Positions 28,401-35,551 of a stretch of DNA of 64,000 bases are shown here, piece after piece. This stretch comes from JAEWWD01 sp964440115 (GTDB lineage Bacteria; Bacillota; Clostridia; Christensenellales; CAG-138): assembly GCA_964440115.1 (NCBI GenBank), contig CAYTPV010000001.1, positions 372,001 through 436,000 of the forward strand. Reading direction: 5' to 3'. Position 1 is the stretch's first letter. Every line of letters begins with the position of its first letter. A program made the position numbers and the translations under genes. The notes below the pieces were generated by a model. It was not told where the DNA came from, made no database searches, and saw only the letters and a list, made by a program, of their open reading frames with translations.

Positions 28401-28903
28401 CAAAGCTCATGGCAGCCGCCGTGCGCGAAGCGCGAGGGGAACCGGAAGCTCCGCCGGATGTGGATACGACGGTGGATATCCCCATCGACGCGCACATCCC
28501 CAAGAGCTACATCAAGAGCGAGGTGCAGAGGCTTTCCATGTATAAACGCATCGCGCTCATTACGGGGCGTTCCATGCTGTTCGACGTGCAGGAAGAAATG
28601 GAGGACCGCTACGGCGATATCCCCGCCGCCACACAGAACCTCATGGATATCGCGCTTGTTAAGGCGCTGTGCGGACGCGCGCAGATATTGACTCTGACCG
28701 TTCGCGAAGGTATTGCACGCATGGCATTCCACTCGCAGGCACAGCTTGATGGCGCGCGCATGCTGCAGGCCGCTGCCGCTTACGGCGCGCAGATACTGCC
28801 CGGCGACACCGTTTCTCTGCTGTACAAGAAATCCGAAGCCGATGTAGAGGAAATGCTGCACGCGCTTCTGCCGCTTCTCGAAACACTGTGCGGATGCATA
28901 TAA
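25469..28903 (+). CDS. mfd: Transcription-repair coupling factor
   Basis: 1144 aa, typical length. It has an N-terminal UvrB-like module (RGDILDIYPPHAQQPCRVEFFDDEID), a CarD-like RNA polymerase-binding domain (LRPGDLVVHETHGIGRFVG, from about residue 480), superfamily 2 translocase motifs (GDVGYGKTEVALRAAF near 630, IDEEQRFG for the DExH box, LSATPIPRTL, ENGLDIANVNTL, QLRGRVGRSSRLGYAYF) and a C-terminal TRCF domain. It removes stalled RNA polymerase and recruits UvrA. It overlaps pth by 4 bases. Confidence 0.98.
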   Translation: MTEQTHPLLQVLKESPEYNRLEEILTGAEGPAAAFGLPEAHRAHVFAALARERGGLFIASGEQAAEKLYQLSSALNPDIVLLPARELPLVNAYAASGEGAKTRIASLIRLALQKRIGVIVSAEAALQRLAPPEVLRHAAHTLKLGGIHPPRELLRQLSDAGYEPVELVEGPGQAALRGDILDIYPPHAQQPCRVEFFDDEIDRMSLFDPVSQRSLERVTEILLPPATEAPQDAAVIARALLAIHGAKGFDAQRTAFEQGHACPGAETLLPVLYEGTYSIFDYLPADAPILLEEPHRVEEAAEAASRLFMQSVTAMLDRGEGIAEQADLQMTADALFRLLHTPRTGLLFTLTRSFTRIRIRESVQFDARPAPQYPGERAELARDIALARRTGAAILLFAGAHAQRVQQQLLDEDCETARAETLTRLPVRGEALILDESLPQGFVYPSLRLTVLTEAELFGFTRTAARKRQSNKPRLMFSELRPGDLVVHETHGIGRFVGVEALTVQDNTRDYLLMEYMGGDRLYIPTDQLDRVQKYVGSDDEPKLSKLGGSEWQRQVSRAKSAVKELAFDLAKLYATRQDTQGFAFSHDTPWQRQLEERFPYTETPDQLQSIEEIKRDMESGRVMDRLLCGDVGYGKTEVALRAAFKAVQDSKQVAFLVPTTILAQQHYNTLSTRFSGFPVRVALLSRFKSAQEIKQTKQALMNGQVDVVVGTHALLSKDVKFKDLGLLVIDEEQRFGVGHKEQIKTLKTNVDVLTLSATPIPRTLHMSMIGIRDMSIIDTPPEDRYPVQTYVLEYSDILLCDAVRKELSRGGQCYIVYNQVHRLERFAEHLRAMLPEVSVACAHGQMNERALERVMLDFMEERYNVLLCSTIIENGLDIANVNTLFVLEADRMGLSQLYQLRGRVGRSSRLGYAYFTFMRDRALTEVAQKRLMALTEFAQFGAGREIALRDLEIRGAGSLLGAQQHGHIADIGYEYYTKLMAAAVREARGEPEAPPDVDTTVDIPIDAHIPKSYIKSEVQRLSMYKRIALITGRSMLFDVQEEMEDRYGDIPAATQNLMDIALVKALCGRAQILTLTVREGIARMAFHSQAQLDGARMLQAAAAYGAQILPGDTVSLLYKKSEADVEEMLHALLPLLETLCGCI

Positions 28904-29060
28904 CCGACAAAGTGGAAACATCCACTTTGTCGGGGTCACCGCGTTGTTCGGTGCTCGGTTTCCTGCTACGCAGGAAAGCTGTCGCCCCAAACAACGCTTC
29001 AAGGTGTCATTTTGCACCGCACATGTCGCTGCAAAATGACGGATTAAAAGTCTCTGATGC
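28904..29060 (+). repeat. Dispersed structured repeat, family Q, copy 1
   Basis: It starts right after the mfd stop. Hairpin 1 is a perfect 13-pair stem (CCGACAAAGTGGA / TCCACTTTGTCGG). A larger stem is closed by GCGTTGTT / AACAACGC with an inner TTTCCTGC / GCAGGAAA arm. Hairpin 3 is GTCATTTTGC / GCAAAATGAC around an ACATGTCG-containing loop, preceded by AAGGT and followed by GGATT. The same order occurs after the flippase gene (60219-60370) and the HU gene (62300-62432). No T run follows hairpin 1. Confidence 0.7.
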
Positions 29061-29157
29061 ATGAAGACCGTCTGCATATGGGCGCGGGAAGCGGAGCCGC
29101 ATGTTGGTCAGAGCATGCCTCGTGATTTTCGCAAGGGATTCAAACTAACTCGTATAA

Positions 29158-29376
29158 CGAGGGCGCGGGGAGTCGAAGTCGCGCGCCGCCTGTGGCGGAT
29201 GAAGCGCTGCGGAAGACCAGTGAGTTAGGGAGCGCAAGAAACAGCTTGCTGTGACACAGCGCGACCATAACGAACTGCGAAGCCCTCCCGCTTTATAATA
29301 AAAAAATCTGCGGCCACGACGGTCCACAGGCCTAGTGCCCGAGGCGTCCCCCGCCGAGGGCCAGGCGGCGATACTG
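29158..29376 (+). repeat. Dispersed structured repeat, family R, copy 1
   Basis: GC-rich element sharing long blocks with 42655-42890. It begins GCGGGGAGTCGAAGTCGCGC, continues with GCCGCCTGTGGCGG and GCGGAAGACCAGTGAG, and the core ends GCCCTCCCGC, so GCGGGGAG and CTCCCGC can close one large stem. A second block (about 29311-29368) is the inverse of a block that lies inside the core in copy 2. The sequence from 29376 to the SH3-CAP gene has no further feature apart from its promoter. Confidence 0.65.
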
Positions 29377-29534
29377 ATTTATTTCGTAGCGGTGCAACAC
29401 ATTGATACTTCATTTCACTCTAAACTGTAAAATGAAGGATTTTATATTCCCCTTCATTTTCCATAGTTTCCACCGATACTGTATATATGGGCCGAAAACC
29501 GCCTTGAACCGGCGGTTTGTTTCATGTTTATTCA

Positions 29535-29565
29535 TTGGATATCCCCATGCCACGCATGGTATGAT
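29535..29565 (+). promoter_or_regulatory. Promoter of the SH3-CAP gene with dyad in a 19-bp spacer
   Basis: TTGGAT at 29535-29540, 19-base spacer, TATGAT at 29560-29565. The spacer contains the inverted repeat CCATGC-CAC-GCATGG. A long spacer with a centred dyad is the layout seen at MerR-type promoters, but a chance match or another repressor site is possible. Confidence 0.5.
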
Positions 29566-29596
29566 GTACGAAAGTAAAGCGAGGTGATCGAACACG

Positions 29597-30556
29597 ATGA
29601 AGCGCTTCTTGCAAATGACTGCGATTGTCTTAAGTCTGATAGTTGCGTTTGCTTTCGCCGCTCCGGCGCTCGCCGCTCCCGCCAGTTGCTCCGGTGACGC
29701 GTATACCGTCATCGTCAAGCAAACGGACGATGTGCAGGTACTCGCAAGTACTGCATACGTGCAGGCTACGGCGGCTGTCAATGTGCGCAGCGGACCGGGT
29801 ACGTCCTATACGATACTCGGTAAACTCAGCGCCGGCGATAAGGTCGAGAAGCTGGGCGTATCCGGCACCTGGACAAAAATCAACTACAACGGAAAAGCTG
29901 CTTATGTAAGCACAAAATATGTAAAAGACATATCCGAGACAACCGCCACTTACATGCAGGCGACCGCCAACGTCAATGTACGCAGCGGACCCGGCACCAG
30001 CTACGCGAAACTCGGTCAGCTTTATAAAGGTACCATCGTGCCCAAGCTCGGCACCTCCGGCTCATGGACCAAGATTGTTTACAACAGCAAGACGGCTTAT
30101 GTGAGCACAAAATATCTCAAAGCCAGCAGCTATACCGGCGGCACCGGCAATTCAGGCGGGTCAGGCGGTGCGTCATCCTCTTCTACATTCAACGACGCGG
30201 CCGCGGCAGAGATGATTTCCATTCTCAACGGCTACCGTCAGGACGAAGGACTTGCCAAACTGACCACCACTGCTGCACTTAACAAGGCCGCGAAGATCCG
30301 CGTACAGGAGATCGTAAAGAGCTTCAGCCATACACGGCCGAACGGCACGCTCTGCTTTACGGTAGATTCCGATCATATTCAGGGTGAAAATATCGCCAAG
30401 GGCTCCGGTCTGCCCACCGCGCAATCCGCTGCGGACGGCTTTATGAACTCCCCGAAACACAGGGAGAATGCCATGCGGGCAAGCTTTACAAAGACCGGCG
30501 CAGCCTGCCTCAAGGTAGGCGCAACCACCTACTGGGTACATCTGTTCGGTTATTAA
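29597..30556 (+). CDS. Secreted protein with two bacterial SH3 domains and a CAP (SCP/PR-1) domain
   Basis: 319 aa. Signal peptide of about 27 residues ending in A-L-A-A. Two SH3b repeats follow (about 53-114 and 121-178), each with NVRSGPGTSY and TAYVSTKY or AAYVSTKY; they probably bind the cell wall. A Gly/Ser linker leads to a CAP domain (about 195-319) with AAEMISILNGYRQDEGL, FSHTRPNG, GENIAKGS, MNSPKHRENAMR and YWVHLFGY. The CAP histidines (SHTRP and KHREN) are kept. The protein is probably wall-associated. It ends in a terminator followed by a family P repeat. Confidence 0.92.
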   Translation: MKRFLQMTAIVLSLIVAFAFAAPALAAPASCSGDAYTVIVKQTDDVQVLASTAYVQATAAVNVRSGPGTSYTILGKLSAGDKVEKLGVSGTWTKINYNGKAAYVSTKYVKDISETTATYMQATANVNVRSGPGTSYAKLGQLYKGTIVPKLGTSGSWTKIVYNSKTAYVSTKYLKASSYTGGTGNSGGSGGASSSSTFNDAAAAEMISILNGYRQDEGLAKLTTTAALNKAAKIRVQEIVKSFSHTRPNGTLCFTVDSDHIQGENIAKGSGLPTAQSAADGFMNSPKHRENAMRASFTKTGAACLKVGATTYWVHLFGY

Positions 30557-30580
30557 GCCGCGCAGGGAACCATTGCACAC

Positions 30581-30612
30581 ATCAAAAAAGCGGCGAATGC
30601 CGCTTTTTTGAT
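30581..30612 (+). terminator. Terminator after the SH3-CAP gene (also first hairpin of repeat P1)
   Basis: Stem ATCAAAAAAGCGGC / GCCGCTTTTTTGAT around GAAT, 25 bases after the stop. The T run is inside the right arm. Confidence 0.9.
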
Positions 30613-30760
30613 ATTCCACCGGTAAGCTCTTCGAGCTTACCGGTGGGTTTCTCAGGAAACCGCCTGCACCTTCCGGTGCGGCCGGCGGTTCCTGCAAGGA
30701 AAGCCTTGCATCGCAAGGCTTAACGCTCGCGCCGCGCATGTCGCCGCTCGCGAATGAAGC
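30581..30760 (+). repeat. Dispersed modular repeat, family P, copy 1
   Basis: Order: terminator-type hairpin; CCGGTAAGCTC / GAGCTTACCGG hairpin; a GGAAACCGCC / GGCGGTTCC stem with inner GCACC / GGTGC arm; AAGCCTTGC / GCAAGGCTT hairpin; then CGCTCGCG-CCGCGCATGTCGC-CGCTCGCGAA. The same order is present, on the minus strand, at 38261-38400 and 62522-62769. The rest of the gap to 30814 shows nothing else. Confidence 0.75.
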
Positions 30761-30813
30761 TTACACGCCAGAGTTAGTACAGACTGTTCCCACGAAGTCC
30801 AATTGATCTAATA

Positions 30814-30851
30814 GAAAATAGCCGGTATGATGCTTCATACCGGCTATTTAA
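30814..30851 (-). terminator. Terminator of the xdh operon
   Basis: Stem AAATAGCCGGTATGA / TCATACCGGCTATTT, then T-rich sequence on the minus strand, just after the stop of the iron-sulphur subunit gene. Confidence 0.88.
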
Positions 30852-30862
30852 CTTTAGCTTGT

Positions 30863-31348
30863 TTATTTCCCCGCCGCAATGCGCTTTTTCATGGTTTTTT
30901 CCACGGCGTTGATGATGTTCTCATAGCCTGTGCACCGGCAAAGGTGGCCTGCAAGCAGCTTTTTGAGTTCCTCACGCGTATAGTCGCGGCCGGTTTCGAG
31001 TATTTCAACCGCCGTCATCAGGAAGCCCGGCGTGCAGAAACCGCACTGCACGGCCCCCTCGTCGATGAACGCCTGCTGAATATCCGAAAGTTCGCCGTTG
31101 GGGCCTAAAAGACTTTCCAGCGTGCGGATATTCTTGCCTTCCGCCCAGATGGCAAGGTATATGCAGGAATTGAAGCATTCGCCGTCTATAATGACATTGC
31201 ACGCGCCGCACTCGCCTACCTCACAGCCCTTTTTCACGCTGGTCAGCCGGTAATCGTTGCGCAGCAAATCCGTAAGCGACGCGCGCATATCCACATACGT
31301 TTCCGTCTGTTTGCCGTTGATGGTGCAATGTATCAACTGTTTCTGCAT
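30863..31348 (-). CDS. xdhC: Xanthine dehydrogenase-type [2Fe-2S] subunit
   Basis: 161 aa, full length. Plant-ferredoxin cluster ligands C42, C47, C50 and C62; second cluster ligands C102, C105, C137 and C139 (QCGFCTPG and HLCRCTGY). It passes electrons from the molybdenum site to FAD. Last gene of a three-gene operon; its ATG overlaps the stop of the FAD subunit gene by one base. The substrate could be xanthine, hypoxanthine or another N-heterocycle. Confidence 0.93.
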   Translation of the reverse strand: MQKQLIHCTINGKQTETYVDMRASLTDLLRNDYRLTSVKKGCEVGECGACNVIIDGECFNSCIYLAIWAEGKNIRTLESLLGPNGELSDIQQAFIDEGAVQCGFCTPGFLMTAVEILETGRDYTREELKKLLAGHLCRCTGYENIINAVEKTMKKRIAAGK

Positions 31349-32229
31349 CAGAGCGCACCTCCCGCCAGTTGTACCGCTTGTTCAAATGCACGCCTTGTCA
31401 GTTCCTGCACGATCTGCAACCGCAGCTCGCGGCTTGCGCGCCAGCTCGTACGCGGGTTCACATCGCTGAGTGCGGCGTTTGCGGCCGCTTCTATCGTTTC
31501 TTTGGATACGGGCTTGCCATTTGCGGCAGCTTCCGCACCGGGCGCGCGCATGGGCACAGGGCCCGCTACGCCGTACGCGATACGTACACGCTCCACCGTT
31601 TTCTTATCCGGAGAAAGCCGCACATTGACGGAGCAGCCGAGCGTGGCGATATCCATAGCGCCGCGCATGGCGTACTTGATGTAATGACCAAAGCAGTTTT
31701 CGTAGCTGTCTTTGGGGATGAGGATAGACGTCAGTAGTTCTGCGGGTTTTAAGGCAACCTTGCCCGCCTTTACATAAAACTCGCCGATAGGAAGCAGTCT
31801 TACGCCTTCCGGCCCGGTCAGTTCCATAACGGCATCCCACGCGACCAGCGTAGAGCCTGAGTCGGCGGAGGTTACGCCGTTGCAGACATTGCCGCCGATG
31901 GTGCCGATGTTGCGAACCTGCGGACCGCCCACCTGATCCACCGCTTCACCTAGCACGCGGATATACTGCTGTATAAGCGGATCGCGCGTAACGTGGGAAA
32001 AGCTGGTCAGCGGACGAATGCGCAGCGTGCCGTCTTCATCCATGGAAACACCGCGCAGCTCATCGAGCTTCTGTATGCTCACAAGCGTGCAGCCTGCCAG
32101 CTTGCCTTCGCGGATCTTGACAAGCAGGTCGCTGCCGCCCGCGATGATGAGCGCTTCGGGATATTCCTGCAGCAGGGATATGGCATTCGCTACAGAGGTT
32201 GCTTCATAAAGGGCTTCGATATCATACAT
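31348..32229 (-). CDS. xdhB: Xanthine dehydrogenase-type FAD-binding subunit
   Basis: 293 aa. It has the FAD-binding motif IIAGGSDLLVKIREGKL near residue 30 and GTIGGNVCNGVTSADSG near residue 107, followed by the CO-dehydrogenase flavoprotein C-terminal domain. It is the middle subunit of the operon and hands electrons to NAD or another acceptor. There are 22 bases between the molybdenum subunit gene and this start. Confidence 0.92.
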   Translation of the reverse strand: MYDIEALYEATSVANAISLLQEYPEALIIAGGSDLLVKIREGKLAGCTLVSIQKLDELRGVSMDEDGTLRIRPLTSFSHVTRDPLIQQYIRVLGEAVDQVGGPQVRNIGTIGGNVCNGVTSADSGSTLVAWDAVMELTGPEGVRLLPIGEFYVKAGKVALKPAELLTSILIPKDSYENCFGHYIKYAMRGAMDIATLGCSVNVRLSPDKKTVERVRIAYGVAGPVPMRAPGAEAAANGKPVSKETIEAAANAALSDVNPRTSWRASRELRLQIVQELTRRAFEQAVQLAGGAL

Positions 32230-32251
32230 GCCGTTCCACCGTCCTTCCCAG

Positions 32252-34537
32252 CTAGATCAGGCCTGCTTCCCTAAATGCGGGAAACAGTGCGTGCGGGTTC
32301 ATGGGGATTTTATGCATCGCTACGCCGGTAGCATTGAGAACCGCGTTGCGTATGGCAGGCGCGCCGGGCACCGTGGGCGGCTCACCCAAAGCCTTTGTAC
32401 CGTAAGCGCTGGTGGGTTCGTAGTTCTCCACAAACTGCGCCTCAAGATGCGGGTGATCCATCGTGGTGGAAAGCTTATAGTCGAGCAGATTGTCGTTTAG
32501 CGGCTTGCCAGTCTTTTCATCGAACAGCAGCTGCTCGGAAAGACCGTAGCCTATCGCCATGCTCATGCCGCCGTGTACCTGCGCTTCCGCCAGCTGCGGG
32601 TTGATGAGCTGGCCGCAATCGTGCACGTTGACAAGGTTAAGCAACTTGACCTTGCACAGAGGAATATCCACCTCAACCTCCGCAAACGCGCAGCCGAAGC
32701 TGTAGGCATTGGTTTTGCACTGATAAGTGGATTCCGCCGTAATATGCTCGGAATGCGTCATGCTGTAAAAAGCATCCGCTGCAAGATCCGCAAGTGAGCG
32801 CAGCACGCGCCCGGTCGTTTTATGCACGATGTTTCCATCGATGATATCCATATCGGCGACCTGCATGCGTTCGAGCTCATGTGCGTGGTTGAGTATTTTC
32901 TCTTTGAGCATGAGCGCCGTCTGCCGTACTGCCATGCCGCCCACATAAGTCTGGCGGGAGGCATACGCGCCGGTTCCAAACGGCGTGGTATCCGTATCCT
33001 GCGTGCTGATTACATGCACATTTTCGAAAGGAATGCCCAGCGTATAAGCCGCCATCTGCGCAAACGCCGTATCCGCGCCCTGACCTATTTCCGTTTCCCC
33101 AAGGTGTATCTGTATGGAACCGTCCTGATTCAACACCATGCGGCAGGAGGAGACTTCCAACGAGATAGGCCACACGCCTGTGTTGTACCACAGCAGAGAC
33201 ATGCCTATGCCGCGACGGATGGGGCCGGTCTGGTTTTCATAAAGCTTGCGCTTTTCATCCCAGCCAATGTACGCCTTGCCCTTCTCCATACACGCATTGA
33301 AGCTGTCGAAGTAATTGACGTTTTTGGAGAACGGATCTGTCCAGCCTTGCGGCATCATGTTCATTTTGCGGAACTCGAGCGGGTCCATGTTCAGCTTGCA
33401 TGCGATATCTTCCGCGTGGCTTTCGAGCGCGAAAATGGACTGCGGCGTGCCGTAACCACGCATTGCGCCCGCCGAGGGCATGTTGGTATATACGGTATAT
33501 CCCTTGACTCTCTGTCCCTTCACGCAGGGGTACAGCTGCCGGAGACTCGTCATGGACTTGGATGTGACGCTGTGCCCGTGAGAAGCGTAAGCGCCCTGAT
33601 TGGAATACACCACGCATTCGCGGGCAACGATACGTCCATCCGGACGGACATAGGAGGCAATGTGGAACTTCATGGCGTGGCGCACGCGCGTGCAGGCGAA
33701 AGTCTCTTCGCGCGTGAGTTCCAGCTTGACCAGCCGCCCGCCGACGAGCTTGCACAAATACGCATTGAGGGGTTCATACAATACGTCCTGTTTGTTGCCG
33801 AAGCCGCCGCCGATATAAGGCTTGATAATACGCACCTTGCCCCAGGAGATGCCCAGCGCCTGTGCGACCACGCGGCGCGCGATGTGCGGAATCTGTGTGG
33901 AGGATACCACCACAATGCGGCTGCCCTCCATATATGCATAGGAGATCGGAGGCTCAATATGACAATGCTGCACCATGGGTGTTTCATACCAGCCTTCGAC
34001 CTTAATGAGCCCTTCTTCCTTGATGGCCTCTTCAAAATTGCCGTCTTCCGCGCTGCCCTGCGCGAGTATATTGTTGGGGTATTCCTCATGCAGCTGGTTT
34101 GCGCCATCCTTCATGGCCTCTACCGGATCGAGCAGCACGGGATATTCTTCGTATTCTACTTTGATCGCGCGCAGTGCCCGCGAAGCGGCGACTTCATCTT
34201 CCGCCACGACGGCTGCAATATCGTCGCCGTACAGCCGCACCCGGGTATTGAGCAGCCTTCTGTCAGCTACGTCCTGATGGCTTTTATCGGTAGACCATGG
34301 ATGCCCCGCTGTGGGGAAAGTATGTTCCGGCACATCAAAACAGGTAACGATTTTGACAACGCCGGGGATACGCAAGGCATCGCTGATGTCCATATTCACC
34401 ACTCGCCCGTTGCCAATTTCCGAGTGCAATACCTTTGCAACGAGCGCGCTTTTATCGACAAGGTCGTCCGTATATTTGGCGCGGCCGGTCACTTTATCCA
34501 GCGCGTCGACGCGCGGTACGCTTTTCCCTACGCTCAT
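32252..34537 (-). CDS. xdhA: Xanthine dehydrogenase-type molybdenum-binding subunit
   Basis: 761 aa, the normal size for the separate molybdopterin subunit. Key pieces are VDALDKVTGRAKYTDD, IGGGFGNKQDVLYEPL, AMRGYGTPQSIFALE, LGETEIGQGADTAFAQ and the end ALGEPPTVPGAPAIRNAV with the catalytic glutamate. The ATG follows GGAGG by 7 bases. It is the first gene of the xdhA-B-C operon and diverges from a MocA-type gene. Exact substrate unknown. Confidence 0.93.
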   Translation of the reverse strand: MSVGKSVPRVDALDKVTGRAKYTDDLVDKSALVAKVLHSEIGNGRVVNMDISDALRIPGVVKIVTCFDVPEHTFPTAGHPWSTDKSHQDVADRRLLNTRVRLYGDDIAAVVAEDEVAASRALRAIKVEYEEYPVLLDPVEAMKDGANQLHEEYPNNILAQGSAEDGNFEEAIKEEGLIKVEGWYETPMVQHCHIEPPISYAYMEGSRIVVVSSTQIPHIARRVVAQALGISWGKVRIIKPYIGGGFGNKQDVLYEPLNAYLCKLVGGRLVKLELTREETFACTRVRHAMKFHIASYVRPDGRIVARECVVYSNQGAYASHGHSVTSKSMTSLRQLYPCVKGQRVKGYTVYTNMPSAGAMRGYGTPQSIFALESHAEDIACKLNMDPLEFRKMNMMPQGWTDPFSKNVNYFDSFNACMEKGKAYIGWDEKRKLYENQTGPIRRGIGMSLLWYNTGVWPISLEVSSCRMVLNQDGSIQIHLGETEIGQGADTAFAQMAAYTLGIPFENVHVISTQDTDTTPFGTGAYASRQTYVGGMAVRQTALMLKEKILNHAHELERMQVADMDIIDGNIVHKTTGRVLRSLADLAADAFYSMTHSEHITAESTYQCKTNAYSFGCAFAEVEVDIPLCKVKLLNLVNVHDCGQLINPQLAEAQVHGGMSMAIGYGLSEQLLFDEKTGKPLNDNLLDYKLSTTMDHPHLEAQFVENYEPTSAYGTKALGEPPTVPGAPAIRNAVLNATGVAMHKIPMNPHALFPAFREAGLI

Positions 34538-34837
34538 GCGATGCCTCCATAAAAATTATTTTTTTACCCAGATTTTTATTTTTGTTTATTATAGCACCCT
34601 CTAACCGCTACGCCTAGTATCTACGTAATTCTATTTTATATATAACGTAAATTTTGAACGCTGATGCGGCGCGGCAAACATATTTCCTATTAATAACGCT
34701 CTCTTCCCCGAAAAAATACACACCAAGAATAGCTTTCCATAAACATTGCAAATCAATGCTGGCCGCGGTACGGGAATTGATTTTTGCTCGAAAGAACGGG
34801 TATACTGTTGACAAACCCCAAGGAGGCCTGCAGTATC
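34538..34837. promoter_or_regulatory. Divergent region between xdhA and the MocA-type gene
   Basis: AT-rich. Plus-strand promoter for the MocA-type gene: TTGATT (34777-34782), 18 bases, TATACT (34801-34806). Minus strand: TATAAT (34593-34588) with no clear -35, about 50 bases before xdhA. I looked for a purine-riboswitch core here and did not find one. Confidence 0.55.
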
Positions 34838-35476
34838 ATGGATTTCCCGCAGAAAATAGGCTGCGTACTGATGGCGGCCGGCAGTGCCCGGCGCTTTGGA
34901 AGCAACAAGCTTTCCGTACAGCTCGAAGGCGTGACGCTTGCCGAGCATGCGTTAAACGTGATCCCATCCGAGGAATTCTTCCGTGTAGTGGTGGTAACCA
35001 GATATCCCGAAATCGTGGAAATGGCAAAGAACAGAGGATTTATAGTCAAAATTAATCAGGATCCAGACCTTGGGCTAAGCCACACCATCCATATCGGCAT
35101 GGAGGCGCTTGACGACGCGGACGCCATATTGTTTCTCGTGGCGGACCAGCCGCTGCTGCGGCAGGAAACCATACTGCGCGAACTCGAGCTCTACCGTGAG
35201 CATCCTGATTTTATCGTATCCGTAGGATTTCGCGGCCGCCGCGGCAACCCCTGCATATTTCCCAAATCTTTTTTCCCGGCGCTTTTCTCGCTTGAAGGCG
35301 ATATGGGCGGGAACGAGGTTATCAAATCCAACGAGGACAAGCTGTTATTCTGCGACGTGGATGACGAACGGGAGCTCATCGACGTAGATGTGACTGAGAC
35401 GCTGCGGGAACTGACTGAGCATCGTAACGGTGAGCCAATTGAAATAAACAATGATAAAGTATATAGGGAAAAATAG
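34838..35476 (+). CDS. MocA-type nucleotidyltransferase (molybdopterin cytidylyltransferase-like)
   Basis: 212 aa from the ATG at 34838 after AAGGAGG. MobA/MocA-type fold: CVLMAAGSARRFGSNKL as the nucleotide loop, FLVADQPLLR as the metal-binding motif, and FRGRRGNPCIFPKSFFP. MocA converts molybdopterin to its cytosine dinucleotide form for xanthine-dehydrogenase-type enzymes, which fits its place between two such gene sets. It has its own promoter and converges with the selenium-dependent-type hydroxylase gene on a shared terminator. Confidence 0.85.
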   Translation: MDFPQKIGCVLMAAGSARRFGSNKLSVQLEGVTLAEHALNVIPSEEFFRVVVVTRYPEIVEMAKNRGFIVKINQDPDLGLSHTIHIGMEALDDADAILFLVADQPLLRQETILRELELYREHPDFIVSVGFRGRRGNPCIFPKSFFPALFSLEGDMGGNEVIKSNEDKLLFCDVDDERELIDVDVTETLRELTEHRNGEPIEINNDKVYREK

Positions 35477-35504
35477 AGAACGATGGAGTTTTTGGACTAT
35501 TGAC

Positions 35505-35538
35505 AGAAGGCTCCGCGAGTACATCGCGGAGCCTTCTT
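35505..35538. terminator. Bidirectional terminator between the MocA-type gene and the fused hydroxylase gene
   Basis: Perfect 14-pair stem AGAAGGCTCCGCGA / TCGCGGAGCCTTCT, loop GTACA, T or A rich on both sides. Confidence 0.85.
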
Positions 35539-35551
35539 AATTATATATCGT

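Noticed and set aside
28904..28933. Perfect 13-bp stem after mfd as a terminator
   Set aside because: No T run follows on either strand, and the same position in the other family Q copies shows it is part of that repeat.
29158..29376. Family R repeat as a tRNA, rRNA fragment, SRP or RNase P RNA
   Set aside because: It lacks the T-loop and CCA-type end of a tRNA and the core sequences of the other RNAs; a second rearranged copy argues for a repeat.
32822..34552. A 576-codon plus-strand reading frame
   Set aside because: Antisense shadow of xdhA, rich in His/Arg as expected from reading GC-rich DNA in reverse; no known motifs.
34538..34837. Purine riboswitch before xdhA or the MocA-type gene
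   Set aside because: I looked for the conserved loop and junction bases of purine aptamers and found no match on either strand.
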